In this document: one piece after another, positions 55,612 to 64,000 of the stretch
Layout of the letters: each line of letters opens with the position of its first letter
Numbering within the stretch: the first letter of the stretch is position 1
From: UBA1847 sp942492205
GTDB lineage: Bacteria; Pseudomonadota; Gammaproteobacteria; Steroidobacterales; Woeseiaceae
DNA: 64,000 nucleotides
Assembly: GCA_942492205.1 (NCBI GenBank)
Contig: CALODT010000001.1
Coordinates: 992,001 to 1,056,000, forward strand
Direction: 5' to 3'
Position numbers and translations under genes: made by a program
The notes under the pieces: model-generated
The model's input: the letters and a program-made list of their open reading frames with translations, nothing else
Databases searched by the model: none
What the model was told of the DNA's origin: nothing

Positions 55612-56937
55612 ATGAAGATCCTGATAATAGTCACTGCGGCGTTGTTTGCGGTCACCAGCTTCGCAGAGGAAGTTGTGCCGGTCGATAAAGTTAAGGAATC
55701 AATCAACGTGCGTGCCGAACCCGATGCGAACTCGGACGTCGTCGGACGGCTGCAGCAAGGCGCTTCGATGCCGCTGCTCGAGACGCTCGACGGCTGGTAC
55801 AAAGTGCAGCTTGATACTGACAAGAGCGGCTTCGTCAGCGCTGACTGGGCGCGCGTCGTTGCGGAGACGACGGCCGATGCCGATGCCGATACCGATGCCA
55901 ATGCTGTTGCCGATGCAAGCTCGCGAGCACAGGCGGCGCAGGAAGCTGTCGACCCGGCTGCGCCGGTCAGCGCCGCGGAAGTGGTCACGGAAGTCGAGGT
56001 CGAATTGGCGGAAGACGCGGCGTCGGTTGAGGTCGAGGTCGTCGTCGAGGAGGCCGAAGAGCTTGTCCAGGCGGTCGATGCAGCCGCTCTTGACGTTGAG
56101 GCGGAAGTTGTGGAGGACGCTGTCGAGGAGGCAGCTGCCGAGGCAGTGGCCGAGAGCGCGGAGGCGGTAGTTGCGCCCGAAGTGTCGGAGGACGCAGCGC
56201 TTCGACAGGCACCGCCCGCTTCGATCGAGACGCGTATCGTGACAGGCCCGCCGGGCCCGCCAGGGCCTCCGGGCGCTGCCACTATCAAAGGCAGTCAGAA
56301 TTTCCTGGTCAAGTTTAAGAAAGAGACTGAAGGTGGAAATTCCCAGATATTCGATAACGGCAACCAGGTAGGCATTGGCACGACCGAGCCGAAGCAGCGC
56401 CTGGAGGTCAACGGCAGTATCCAGATTCACGAACAGAACAGCAGCGTTGCCGGACTAATGATCACGCAGTCGTCCGGCGAGACCGGCTATATCATGCACA
56501 ACCGCGCCAGTACGTTAACAATCGGCGCCGGTTCCCAGGATCGTATTACCGTCGATCGCGAGGGCAACATCGGCATCGGGGTCTCGCGACCCGGCTTTCC
56601 TCTGCAAATGGCCAGTGGAGCCCACGTCACGGCGGGCGGTGTGTGGACCAACAGTTCCTCACGCGAGAAAAAAGAAAACATCGCGATGCTGTCCTCAGAG
56701 CAGGCCACTGCAGCGCTGCTGGAGCTCCAGCCGGTCTCTTTCAATTATCGCAACGAACGAGAAGAGGACTACGTTGGTTTCATCGCGGAAGACGTACCGG
56801 ACCTGGTGGCCAGTCGGGATCGCCAGACCCTGAGCGCCATGGATATTGTGGCGGTATTGACGAAGGTGGTACAGGCGCAGCAGCGGAAGATCCAGGAACT
56901 CGAGGTACGCCTTGACGCAGTCGCCGAACGCCGCTGA
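55612..56937 (+). CDS. SH3/collagen-like/S74-chaperone modular exported protein
   Basis: A 441-residue precursor. After the signal peptide (about 1-18) comes an SH3b domain (INVRAEPDANSDVVG ... GFVSADWARV, about 27-82), then an acidic low-complexity region rich in Ala, Glu and Val (about 85-205). Next is a short collagen run GPPGPPGPPG, a beta-rich tail-spike-like part with VGIGTTEPKQRLEVNGS, and a C-terminal peptidase-S74-like chaperone (SSREKKENI, LQPVSFNYR, YVGFIAEDVPDLV) with a coiled-coil tail. S74 domains help phage tail spikes trimerise and then cleave themselves. A trimeric surface fibre is therefore likely. No phage genes are nearby. Confidence 0.85.
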   Translation: MKILIIVTAALFAVTSFAEEVVPVDKVKESINVRAEPDANSDVVGRLQQGASMPLLETLDGWYKVQLDTDKSGFVSADWARVVAETTADADADTDANAVADASSRAQAAQEAVDPAAPVSAAEVVTEVEVELAEDAASVEVEVVVEEAEELVQAVDAAALDVEAEVVEDAVEEAAAEAVAESAEAVVAPEVSEDAALRQAPPASIETRIVTGPPGPPGPPGAATIKGSQNFLVKFKKETEGGNSQIFDNGNQVGIGTTEPKQRLEVNGSIQIHEQNSSVAGLMITQSSGETGYIMHNRASTLTIGAGSQDRITVDREGNIGIGVSRPGFPLQMASGAHVTAGGVWTNSSSREKKENIAMLSSEQATAALLELQPVSFNYRNEREEDYVGFIAEDVPDLVASRDRQTLSAMDIVAVLTKVVQAQQRKIQELEVRLDAVAERR

Positions 56938-57051
56938 CCAGCTTTCTCGGTGGCACAGCGCCCGGCCGCGTGCCATGGTATAGCCACAATCTGATCACGG
57001 CAGTGACAGGATTGCCTGTTCAACTTCTCCCAGGGCAAAGGGAGAGTTATC

Positions 57052-58404
57052 GTGAGAATGTCTTTTAGCGCGCGCAGCCGCTCGGCATCCGTCAAAGTCG
57101 CCATCATTGCGTTCCTGACGCTGATCCTGTTGATTCCGATCGGGATGATCAAGAACATCGTCGTTGACCGGCAGAACAATGCCGCTGTCGCGGCGTTCGA
57201 CATTCGTAACTCCTGGGGCGGTGACCAGGTAGTGACCGGCCCTATTCTGAAACTGCCTTACGAGCTAGAGGATGAAACGGTCTACGGTTTATCGTATGTC
57301 GACGAGAAGTATGTCTACCTGCTTGCAGACGAGCTGCAGATTAATGCTGCGGTCCTGACGGAGATCCGCTACCGGGGAATGCACAAAGTCCCCGTGTATG
57401 GCTCGATCATCAAGATTACCGGCCGCGTCGATTTTTCCGCGCTCGAACGACTCGGCCTGACACGAGATCAGATTCGTTGGGCCGGCGCCGAGTTGATCGT
57501 CGGCGTCAATGACCCGATGGCCCTGAGCAAGATTCCGGTCGTCAGCCTGAACGCGCAGCACGTGAGTTTCCAGGCGGGTGGCAAAGCCATAGACGGGCTG
57601 GTTGCCGAGCTCAGGGCCCCGTTGGGAAAGGCGCTGGACGCCTCCCACGCGAAACGGCCATTGCAGCTCGACATTTCCCTGAGTCTGAACGGCTCCGGTT
57701 CATTGCGGTTCTTCCCGCTCGCCGAGAATGCCCAGGTTTCGATGTCGTCGAACTGGGGCTCTCCGAGCTTCGTCGGCCGCCAGCTGCCGTCCTCCCGCGA
57801 GATTCGTAGCGATGGCTTCGACGCGTCCTGGCATTCGACCCGGCTCGGGCGCAAGCTGCCGGCAGCATGGACAAGCCCCCAGGATCCAAAGTATTTCGCC
57901 GCGGAGCACGCCTTCGGCACGCGTTTCATTGAGCCGATCGGGCAATACCAGGTCATCGAGCGGTCAACGAAATATGCCGTACTTGTTGTCGGCCTGACGT
58001 TCGTCGCGTACTTCCTGATGGAGGTCGTTGCGAAGCTGCGACTGCACCCCCTGCAGTATCTGCAGGTGGGCCTTGCCAATACGCTGTTTTACCTGTTGCT
58101 GCTGTCGTTGTCAGAGCACCTGGGCTTTTCGGCTGCCTATTGCCTGAGTGCCGCTGCATCGACCGTGTTGATTGCCGGCTACAGCGCTGCCGTGTTGACG
58201 AGTCGACCACGCGCATTCCTGATAGCGGCTGTAATGACCGCCTTGTATGCGTTTCTCTATATGACGCTGAAAGCAGAGAGCTACGCACTTCTGGCAGGTT
58301 CAATCGGATTGTGGCTCGCGCTTGCCGTTGTGATGTACCTGACGCGCGGTATCAACTGGTATGCCGATGACGATTTTGCTCAGAAGCAGGCGGACGCTGT
58401 CTGA
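57052..58404 (+). CDS. creD: CreD/Cet family inner-membrane protein
   Basis: A 450-residue protein with an N-terminal helix (about 15-35), a large periplasmic domain (IRNSWGGDQVVTGPILKLPY) and five or six C-terminal helices from about 300 (YAVLVVGLTFVAYFLMEV). The GTG at 57052 has AAGGGAG at good spacing; ATG 57058 is also possible. CreD relatives are part of envelope or beta-lactam stress responses. No creBC regulator lies next to it. The tail overlaps the convergent hydrolase gene by 25 bp. Confidence 0.88.
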   Translation: MRMSFSARSRSASVKVAIIAFLTLILLIPIGMIKNIVVDRQNNAAVAAFDIRNSWGGDQVVTGPILKLPYELEDETVYGLSYVDEKYVYLLADELQINAAVLTEIRYRGMHKVPVYGSIIKITGRVDFSALERLGLTRDQIRWAGAELIVGVNDPMALSKIPVVSLNAQHVSFQAGGKAIDGLVAELRAPLGKALDASHAKRPLQLDISLSLNGSGSLRFFPLAENAQVSMSSNWGSPSFVGRQLPSSREIRSDGFDASWHSTRLGRKLPAAWTSPQDPKYFAAEHAFGTRFIEPIGQYQVIERSTKYAVLVVGLTFVAYFLMEVVAKLRLHPLQYLQVGLANTLFYLLLLSLSEHLGFSAAYCLSAAASTVLIAGYSAAVLTSRPRAFLIAAVMTALYAFLYMTLKAESYALLAGSIGLWLALAVVMYLTRGINWYADDDFAQKQADAV

Positions 58405-59195
58405 ACAGCCGCTTGCAGGGAAGTCCCACAGCCCGGCGGCTTGTCGTCTTCCAGGAATCGGCCGGTCCTGAGGAACGCCTCGGTGTTACGAAAAATGATA
58501 TCGCTGCGCGTGATATAGCGGTGTGAGCGTCCGACGACAAGGAAGTCATCCATACCTTCAACCCGTGTCGCCGCAACGGTGACCTTGCCGTCATCGTCGT
58601 TCGGCAGCATGGCCGACATCCAGGGATTGATCGTCCCGGTCCCGGCGATCACACCAAGTTCGAAATCGACCGGCCCCAGCCTCGATGGGATGCTGTTCTC
58701 GTCGGTGCCGAGCTGCAATCCGGCCGATCCGCCAAACAGCGTCATGCCAGGCCACCGCTGCGCGATGTCGACCACCTCGCTGCCCTGGTTGGGCGGTCCC
58801 AGCATCACGACACGGCCAAGGTCTGCTATGGGTTTGAGCTCGTTCTGATACCGCAGCAGGATGCCGCCAATTGAATGCGTCACGAAGTGGATACGCTCGG
58901 CGCCGGTTGCACGACATTCCATGAGCCCCGTATCTACCGCCAGCGGCGCGATTTCTTCCACCGGGCCGAGCTGCGAGGGATAGTCCACATTCGCCGTGCT
59001 GAAGCCGGCCAGCTGCAATGACTCGGCCATCGGCCGCATGGCGCGCCAGCTGCGATTGAGGCCATGCAGGAGGACGACGCACTCCTTACTCTGCTCGACG
59101 GAGACGACTTCGGAGCGAGGCACCGTTGCGCAGCCGGCCATCAGACTGGCCGCGACCGCCGTCAGGCAGACGAGATTCTTGTGAAAAGCGCTCAT
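58380..59195 (-). CDS. Alpha/beta hydrolase lipoprotein
   Basis: A 271-residue protein with a lipobox (SLMAGC), the oxyanion segment VVLLHGLNRSW and a nucleophile elbow THSIGGILL. A catalytic-triad aspartate cannot be pointed to with certainty. The pattern resembles lipase-like or acetyltransferase-type hydrolases. ATG 59195 is used because the signal sequence starts there. It lies tail to tail with creD and 116 bp from a divergent transporter gene. Confidence 0.8.
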   Translation of the reverse strand: MSAFHKNLVCLTAVAASLMAGCATVPRSEVVSVEQSKECVVLLHGLNRSWRAMRPMAESLQLAGFSTANVDYPSQLGPVEEIAPLAVDTGLMECRATGAERIHFVTHSIGGILLRYQNELKPIADLGRVVMLGPPNQGSEVVDIAQRWPGMTLFGGSAGLQLGTDENSIPSRLGPVDFELGVIAGTGTINPWMSAMLPNDDDGKVTVAATRVEGMDDFLVVGRSHRYITRSDIIFRNTEAFLRTGRFLEDDKPPGCGTSLQAAVQTASACF

Positions 59196-59311
59196 GGTCT
59201 GATTCTGCCCTAGCTGCGGGCTCGGCGCACGGCTCGATGTCACCTTTTTCGGGCGGCTTGACCGGTAAATACGTATCGCCTCGCAGTCATTACTGGCGCT
59301 AATCTGTTGCA

Positions 59312-60019
59312 ATGAACGAAGTTCAGATCCTGCTGGTTACCGCAGCCTCGATCGCGTTTATGCACACGATACTGGGGCCGGATCACTACGTTGTCTTTGC
59401 CGCCATGGGCAAGGCGCGGAAATGGAGCCTGGCGAAGACCCTCAGGGTAACGGTTATCTGCGGAATAGGTCATGTGCTGAGCTCGGTCCTTATCGGTGCG
59501 ATCGGATTGCTTGTCGGGGCCAAGCTACTCTCACTGGTTGAAATTGAAGGTTTGCGTGGCAGCATCGCAGGTTGGGCGCTGCTTGCCTTCGGCCTGATGT
59601 ATTTTGCCTGGGGATTGCGACAGGCCGGCCGGTCTCACAGGCACTCGCACATCCATGTGCATGAGGATGTTGTGCACACGCATGAGCACGATCACCACCA
59701 CGACCATTTGCACGTGCACGATTCAGCGTCGCGTCGATCGATTACGCCGTGGGTCATGTTTGTTATTTTCGTGCTTGGGCCATGCGAGGCATTGATTCCT
59801 TTGTTCATGTATCCGGCAGCCCAGCAGAACCCGGGCCTCGTGGTTGCTGTCGCATCGGTGTTCGGCGTCGTCACGCTGCTGACGATGGTTGCCGCGGTGA
59901 CGGTGACAACCATCGGACTTCGCCAGCTCAAGACCTCAGCGCTTGGCCGCTGGGAACACGCCGCTGCCGGCGCCTCAGTTGCGCTTTGTGGCGGCGCGAT
60001 TACCTTCATCGGGCTGTAG
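59312..60019 (+). CDS. Nickel/cobalt-transporter-like membrane protein with histidine-rich loop
   Basis: The 235-residue protein has about six helices. The first includes HTILGPDHYVVFAAMG, matching the HX4DH metal-transport signature of NicO/UreH-like transporters. The cytoplasmic loop (about 108-138) contains about 14 histidines in HxH patterns. Such proteins move nickel or cobalt; import for hydrogenase maturation, or export, cannot be separated by sequence. Confidence 0.78.
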   Translation: MNEVQILLVTAASIAFMHTILGPDHYVVFAAMGKARKWSLAKTLRVTVICGIGHVLSSVLIGAIGLLVGAKLLSLVEIEGLRGSIAGWALLAFGLMYFAWGLRQAGRSHRHSHIHVHEDVVHTHEHDHHHDHLHVHDSASRRSITPWVMFVIFVLGPCEALIPLFMYPAAQQNPGLVVAVASVFGVVTLLTMVAAVTVTTIGLRQLKTSALGRWEHAAAGASVALCGGAITFIGL

Positions 60020-60267
60020 CCGGCGGGGCCTGGCTGCGTTAGACGTCCGATACACTCGGCCGATCACGGTCCGCTGCATCACCTGGTAACATCATCGCCG
60101 TATGCGCCAGCTCACTCCGAGCCCCGTCAGCCGGGCAGGGCGTTTGCACGAGACGCTGCGCCACATAGCCGCAGTCATCAGGAAACTGCTGCAGCGGATT
60201 AGTTGCATCTGCATCCAGTTGGGCCCGTATAGTTCCGCGGCGGACTATGTTGAGGCGTTGGAATCAG

Positions 60268-60273
60268 TATAAT
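60268..60273 (+). promoter_or_regulatory. oadG: Consensus TATAAT -10 box before oadGAB
   Basis: A perfect TATAAT hexamer lies 31 bp before the oadG start, in a 285-bp non-coding gap. No good TTGACA match is found at 16-18 bp upstream, so an activator may be needed. Confidence 0.45.
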
Positions 60274-60304
60274 CGGCCGCTCGCACCGTACTACCGGGAC
60301 CGCA

Positions 60305-60517
60305 ATGCAGCCAACGCTACTCGAACAGGGACTGATGCTGATGCTTGTCGGCATGGGCACCGTGTTCGTTTTCCTGACGTTGCTGGTCGCGGGCATGTCC
60401 GTCATGGCCAGTGTCGTAAAGCGTTTTTTGCCGGCGGCAATTGATGCCGCGGTGACTGACGAGGAGATTGCGGTGATAACGGCGGCAATTGTGCAGCACC
60501 GGAAATCGAATCCCTAA
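60305..60517 (+). CDS. oadG: Oxaloacetate decarboxylase gamma subunit
   Basis: A 70-residue protein with one transmembrane helix (LMLMLVGMGTVFVFLTLLVA, about 10-30), the typical OadG segment, and a short polar tail. It assembles the alpha and beta subunits. It is directly followed after 19 bp by oadA, which supports the call despite its small size. Confidence 0.85.
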   Translation: MQPTLLEQGLMLMLVGMGTVFVFLTLLVAGMSVMASVVKRFLPAAIDAAVTDEEIAVITAAIVQHRKSNP

Positions 60518-60536
60518 ACTCCACCAACGGTAGTCA

Positions 60537-62315
60537 ATGAGTAACAAAAACCCCCTCGGAATAACCGAACTGGCGCTGCGCGATGCTCACCAGAGCCTGC
60601 TGGCGACCCGTATGCGCATCGATGACATGCTGCCGATTGCTGACAAGCTCGACAAGGTCGGGTTCTGGTCGATTGAATCGTGGGGTGGTGCGACATTCGA
60701 CGCCTGTATCCGCTACCTCGGCGAGGATCCCTGGGAGCGTATTCGCCGACTGAAAGCGGCGATGCCGAATACACCGCAGCAGATGCTGTTTCGCGGGCAG
60801 AACATTCTCGGTTATCGGCACTATGCCGACGACCTGGTCGAAAAATTTGTCGAGCGCTGCGCCGTTAACGGTGTCGATGTATTCCGAATTTTTGACGCGC
60901 TGAACGATCTTCGTAACCTCGAGACCGCGATCAAGGCGACGCTCGCGGTTGGCAAGCACGCTCAGGGAACGATGTCTTACACCGTCAGCGACGTGCATAC
61001 GGTCGATCTCTGGGTCGATATGGGCCGCCGCATCGAAGACATGGGCGCGCATTCGATCTGCATCAAGGACATGGCCGGCCTGTTGCGACCCTACGTTGCG
61101 TTCGAGCTCGTCACTCGTCTGAAAGCGGCCGTGGATATCCCGATTCACATGCAGTGCCATGCGACCACAGGATTGTCGACCGCGACCTGCGTCAAGGCGG
61201 CCGAGGCGGGTATCGACAATATTGATACGGCCGTATCGTCCATGAGCATGACCTACGGCCATTCGCCGACCGAGTCACTGGTCGCAATCCTAGAAGGCAC
61301 CGGCCGTGATACCGGCCTCGACATTGCGCTTATCGAAGAGATTGCGGCGTATTTTCGCGAGGTCCGCAAGAAGTATGCGAAGTTCGAGGGCGCACTCAAG
61401 GGAGTCGACTCACGCATCCTGGTGGCACAGGTTCCGGGCGGCATGTTGACCAACCTGGAAAACCAGCTCAGGGAGCAGAACGCCAGCGACAAACTCGATG
61501 AGGTGCTGGAGGAGATTCCGCGCGTTCGCAAAGACCTCGGCATGTTGCCGCTCGTCACGCCGACATCGCAGATTGTGGGTACCCAGTCGGTAATTAATGT
61601 CATGTCGGGCTCCAGGTATACGAATATCACCAAGGAGACCGCAGGTGTCCTCAAGGGTGAATACGGCGAGACGCCGGCACCTGTGAACTCGGAGCTGCAG
61701 GCGCGGGTATTGGAAGGTGCGGACCCGGTGACCTGCCGGCCGGCGGATCTTCTCGAGCCGGAGCTCGAAAACCAGACTGAGGACCTGACGCGGCTTGCCA
61801 GGGAGAAAGGCATTCGCCTGGCTGACGATGTCGTCGACGATGTGCTGACCTACGCATTATTTCCCCAGATCGGACTACGCTTTCTGGAAAATCGAGACAA
61901 TCCCGATGCGTTCGAACCTGCTCCGGGTACGGAGAAAGACGCGCCGGCGACAGCGCCAGTGGTTGCGGCATCCGGGTCCGGCGTCTACTCGGTGCGCGTT
62001 AACGGCAAGACGTTTACCGTCGAGGTTGCAGAGAGCGGGCAGCTGGCCAGCGTGGCGGCGACGCCTGCTCCGGCGACAACGACACCGTCGCCGAGCGCGT
62101 CCGGCGAGCCGGTCAAAGCCGTGCTTGCCGGCAACATCTTCAAGGTCAATGTGAAGCCCGGCGATGCGGTGAGCAAGGGCGATGCCCTGCTGATCGTTGA
62201 GGCGATGAAGATGGAGACCGCCGTGGCGGCGCCGAAGGCCGGTACCGTGACCGACGTGCTGGTCAGCGAGGGTGACGCCGTTAAAGTCGGCGATACGCTC
62301 GTCGCAATATCGTGA
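60537..62315 (+). CDS. oadA: Oxaloacetate decarboxylase alpha subunit (biotin protein)
   Basis: A 592-residue protein with an N-terminal carboxyltransferase barrel (ALRDAHQSLLATRM, near residues 11-25, with the zinc-site MQCHATTGLS further on). A Pro/Ala-rich linker (about 515-535) and a biotinyl domain with the EAMKMET motif (Lys558) follow. The carboxyl group of oxaloacetate is moved to biotin and then released in OadB to pump Na+. It is complete and co-directional with oadG and oadB. Confidence 0.96.
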   Translation: MSNKNPLGITELALRDAHQSLLATRMRIDDMLPIADKLDKVGFWSIESWGGATFDACIRYLGEDPWERIRRLKAAMPNTPQQMLFRGQNILGYRHYADDLVEKFVERCAVNGVDVFRIFDALNDLRNLETAIKATLAVGKHAQGTMSYTVSDVHTVDLWVDMGRRIEDMGAHSICIKDMAGLLRPYVAFELVTRLKAAVDIPIHMQCHATTGLSTATCVKAAEAGIDNIDTAVSSMSMTYGHSPTESLVAILEGTGRDTGLDIALIEEIAAYFREVRKKYAKFEGALKGVDSRILVAQVPGGMLTNLENQLREQNASDKLDEVLEEIPRVRKDLGMLPLVTPTSQIVGTQSVINVMSGSRYTNITKETAGVLKGEYGETPAPVNSELQARVLEGADPVTCRPADLLEPELENQTEDLTRLAREKGIRLADDVVDDVLTYALFPQIGLRFLENRDNPDAFEPAPGTEKDAPATAPVVAASGSGVYSVRVNGKTFTVEVAESGQLASVAATPAPATTTPSPSASGEPVKAVLAGNIFKVNVKPGDAVSKGDALLIVEAMKMETAVAAPKAGTVTDVLVSEGDAVKVGDTLVAIS

Positions 62316-62329
62316 CGGCAGCCTGATCC

Positions 62330-63460
62330 GTGGAGCTTGTTGAACAAATATGGAGAGGCTCGGGGATCTACCAGATCGAGCTTGGCCAGTTCATCATGCT
62401 CGCCGTTTGCCTGGCGTTGCTGTACCTCGGGATTGTCAAGAAATTCGAGCCGCTGCTGCTGGTCACCATTGGATTCGGCGGCCTGCTGAGCAATATCCCG
62501 GGTGTTGAAATCGCAACCGGCGACGGCCTGTTGCACTTGTCGTATGTCGTCGGCATCGAAACCGGCGCCTTCCCACTGATTATTTTCATGGGTGTCGGTG
62601 CGCTGACCGATTTCGGACCGCTGTTGGCCAATCCGCGGACCTTGTTCCTCGGCGCCGCGGCGCAGTTCGGCATCTTTGCGACGCTGCTCGGCGCGCTTGG
62701 CCTGACCGAGCTGGGAATCATGGATTTCACGCTGCGTGAAGCCGCTGCCATTGGCATCATCGGCGGTGCCGATGGGCCGACGGCGATCTATGTGGCCGGG
62801 CAACTTGCGCCGGACCTGCTCGGCGCCATCGCGGTCGCCGCGTACTCCTATATGGCGCTTGTGCCGCTGATTCAGCCGCCAATCATGAAGCTGCTCACCA
62901 GCGAGTCGGAGCGGCAGATTGAGATGGTGCAGCTTCGCGACGTGTCGAAAGCCGAGCGTATCGCGTTTCCGTTATTGCTGTTGCTGCTGGTGGCACTGCT
63001 GTTGCCCTCGGCGGCACCGCTGCTCGGCATGCTGTGTTTCGGCAACCTGATGCGCGAGTGCGGCGTCGTTGAACGATTGTCGGACACGACGCAAAATGCG
63101 CTTATCAATATCGTAACTATCTTCCTCGGGTTGGCGGTCGGATCGAAACTGAGCGCCGAGCAGTTCCTGGTGCCGAGTACGCTGGGCATCCTCGTGCTTG
63201 GTATGGTCGCTTTTGCGATCGGCACGGCAAGCGGTGTGCTAATGGGCAAGCTCCTCAACAAGGTGTCGTCACAGCCCATCAATCCGCTGATCGGTGCTGC
63301 AGGCGTGTCGGCGGTGCCGATGGCGGCTCGCGTTGCCAACAGGGTCGGGCTGGAGGCGAATCCTCACAATATTCTGCTGATGCACGCGATGGGGCCTAAT
63401 GTCGCCGGCGTCATCGGTTCAGCCGTCGCCGCCGGCATCATGATAATGTTTGCCTCGTGA
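62330..63460 (+). CDS. oadB: Oxaloacetate decarboxylase beta subunit (Na+ pump)
   Basis: A 376-residue membrane protein beginning at a GTG 14 bp after oadA. It has about nine helices and the conserved stretches FGGLLSNIPG, GVGALTDFGPLL, IGIIGGADGPTAIYV (with the Asp required for Na+) and GAAGVSAVPMAARV near the C-terminus. It decarboxylates carboxybiotin and drives Na+ out. Together with Na+-NQR it implies a sodium-based energy economy. Confidence 0.95.
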   Translation: MELVEQIWRGSGIYQIELGQFIMLAVCLALLYLGIVKKFEPLLLVTIGFGGLLSNIPGVEIATGDGLLHLSYVVGIETGAFPLIIFMGVGALTDFGPLLANPRTLFLGAAAQFGIFATLLGALGLTELGIMDFTLREAAAIGIIGGADGPTAIYVAGQLAPDLLGAIAVAAYSYMALVPLIQPPIMKLLTSESERQIEMVQLRDVSKAERIAFPLLLLLLVALLLPSAAPLLGMLCFGNLMRECGVVERLSDTTQNALINIVTIFLGLAVGSKLSAEQFLVPSTLGILVLGMVAFAIGTASGVLMGKLLNKVSSQPINPLIGAAGVSAVPMAARVANRVGLEANPHNILLMHAMGPNVAGVIGSAVAAGIMIMFAS

Positions 63461-63517
63461 ATGAGCGCAGGCTGTAAGGCAGCCAGCTGACCATCGGCCA
63501 ATCGGGAAATAGTGTCT

Positions 63518-64000
63518 ATGTCCTTATCGATCGTCATACCCGCCAAGAATGAGGCTGCCGCTATCGGCGACGTTGTCGCCGCAGCAAGAGAATCGTGGCC
63601 CGATGCCCAGCTTATCGTCGTTGACGATGGCTCCAGCGATTCGACGGCCGAGGTTGCCCGGGAAGCAGGCGCGACTGTCATCCTGCATCCGGAGAGCCTT
63701 GGCAACGGTGCTGCGGTAAAGGCCGGTGCGAGAGCCGCGACGGGTGACATCATTGCGTTCATGGATGGTGATGGGCAGCACGACGCGAAGGAGCTTGCGA
63801 AACTGCTGAAAAGACTGGATGAGGGCTATGACATGGTAATCGGCGCTCGTGATGCCGGTTCTCATGCCAACATCGGTCGTCTGTATGCCAATGGCATCTA
63901 TAATGTCGTGGCGTCGTGGCTCACGGGACGCCGTATACCTGACCTGACGTCGGGTTTTCGCGTTGCCAGGGCGAAACTGTTCAAGCAGTTCCTGTACCTG
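63518..64000 (+). CDS. Family-2 glycosyltransferase, cut by right edge
   Basis: The first 161 residues are visible. They show the GT-A fold with SIVIPAKNEAAAIG, IVVDDGSSDSTAEV, the GNGAAVKAGARAATGD helix and the MDGDGQHD metal-binding element. LTSGFRVAR near the edge matches dolichyl-phosphate-mannose or undecaprenyl-phosphate sugar transferases. The C-terminal part, with any membrane helices, lies outside the window. Confidence 0.88.
   Translation, partial: MSLSIVIPAKNEAAAIGDVVAAARESWPDAQLIVVDDGSSDSTAEVAREAGATVILHPESLGNGAAVKAGARAATGDIIAFMDGDGQHDAKELAKLLKRLDEGYDMVIGARDAGSHANIGRLYANGIYNVVASWLTGRRIPDLTSGFRVARAKLFKQFLYL

Overview
The window looks like a chromosomal segment of a GC-rich marine gammaproteobacterium; this is inferred from gene content, and the resemblance to sediment lineages such as Woeseiales is only a guess. 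The signs are a Na+-pumping NADH:quinone oxidoreductase, a Na+-pumping oxaloacetate decarboxylase, menaquinone synthesis, nickel-hydrogenase maturation genes and an unusually large set of multiheme c-type cytochromes. I saw no rRNA, tRNA, CRISPR array, insertion sequence or prophage.

Region 1 (1-9.9 kb) is a damaged respiratory block. On the minus strand, in order of transcription, it holds a CcmI/CycH-like cytochrome c assembly protein, a membrane protein, a giant multiheme cytochrome and a SPOR/TPR/beta-barrel protein that runs off the left edge. The cytochrome has about 45 intact CXXCH motifs; its second half is built from 279-bp (93-residue) tetraheme repeats. Most of these frames, and a plus-strand Fe-S/FAD oxidoreductase remnant, carry many one- or two-base indels, while the other 54 kb are almost free of them. 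Either this end was poorly sequenced or it is decaying.

Region 2 (9.9-17 kb) holds a TSUP transporter, XdhC and MocA-like molybdenum-cofactor proteins, a tandem universal stress protein, a RetSat/CrtI-like oxidoreductase, an exported amidohydrolase and a diheme cytochrome. Region 3 (17.1-23.1 kb) is a tightly overlapping hypCBDFE operon facing a SlyD-type FKBP. No hydrogenase structural gene is present. Region 4 (23.2-26 kb) holds a flavin-reductase-like protein, an M20 peptidase and a DUF1611-like P-loop protein.

Region 5 (26-39.7 kb) is the core of the window. On the minus strand is a complete mtrCAB set (outer-surface decaheme lipoprotein, periplasmic decaheme protein, outer-membrane barrel). 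Divergent from it is a plus-strand run: diheme cytochrome, NTF2-like protein, a fusion of an 11-heme domain with a cytochrome b membrane domain, a hexaheme NapC/NirT-type protein, and a quinol:fumarate reductase (frdCAB). Together they could join the menaquinone pool to the cell surface and to fumarate. The 287-bp divergent intergenic region carries a direct repeat, and an inverted repeat precedes the 11-heme gene.

Region 6 (39.8-48.8 kb) holds a PAS protein, then a minus-strand run menA-nqrABCDEF-apbE-nqrM-CBS, a nearly self-contained Na+-NQR locus with its flavin transferase and maturation factor. Region 7 (49-64 kb) holds M3 and M1 peptidase lipoproteins, HupE/UreJ, an acyl-CoA dehydrogenase, an SH3/collagen-like/S74-chaperone surface protein, CreD, an alpha/beta hydrolase lipoprotein, a histidine-rich nickel-type transporter, oadGAB and a glycosyltransferase cut by the right edge.
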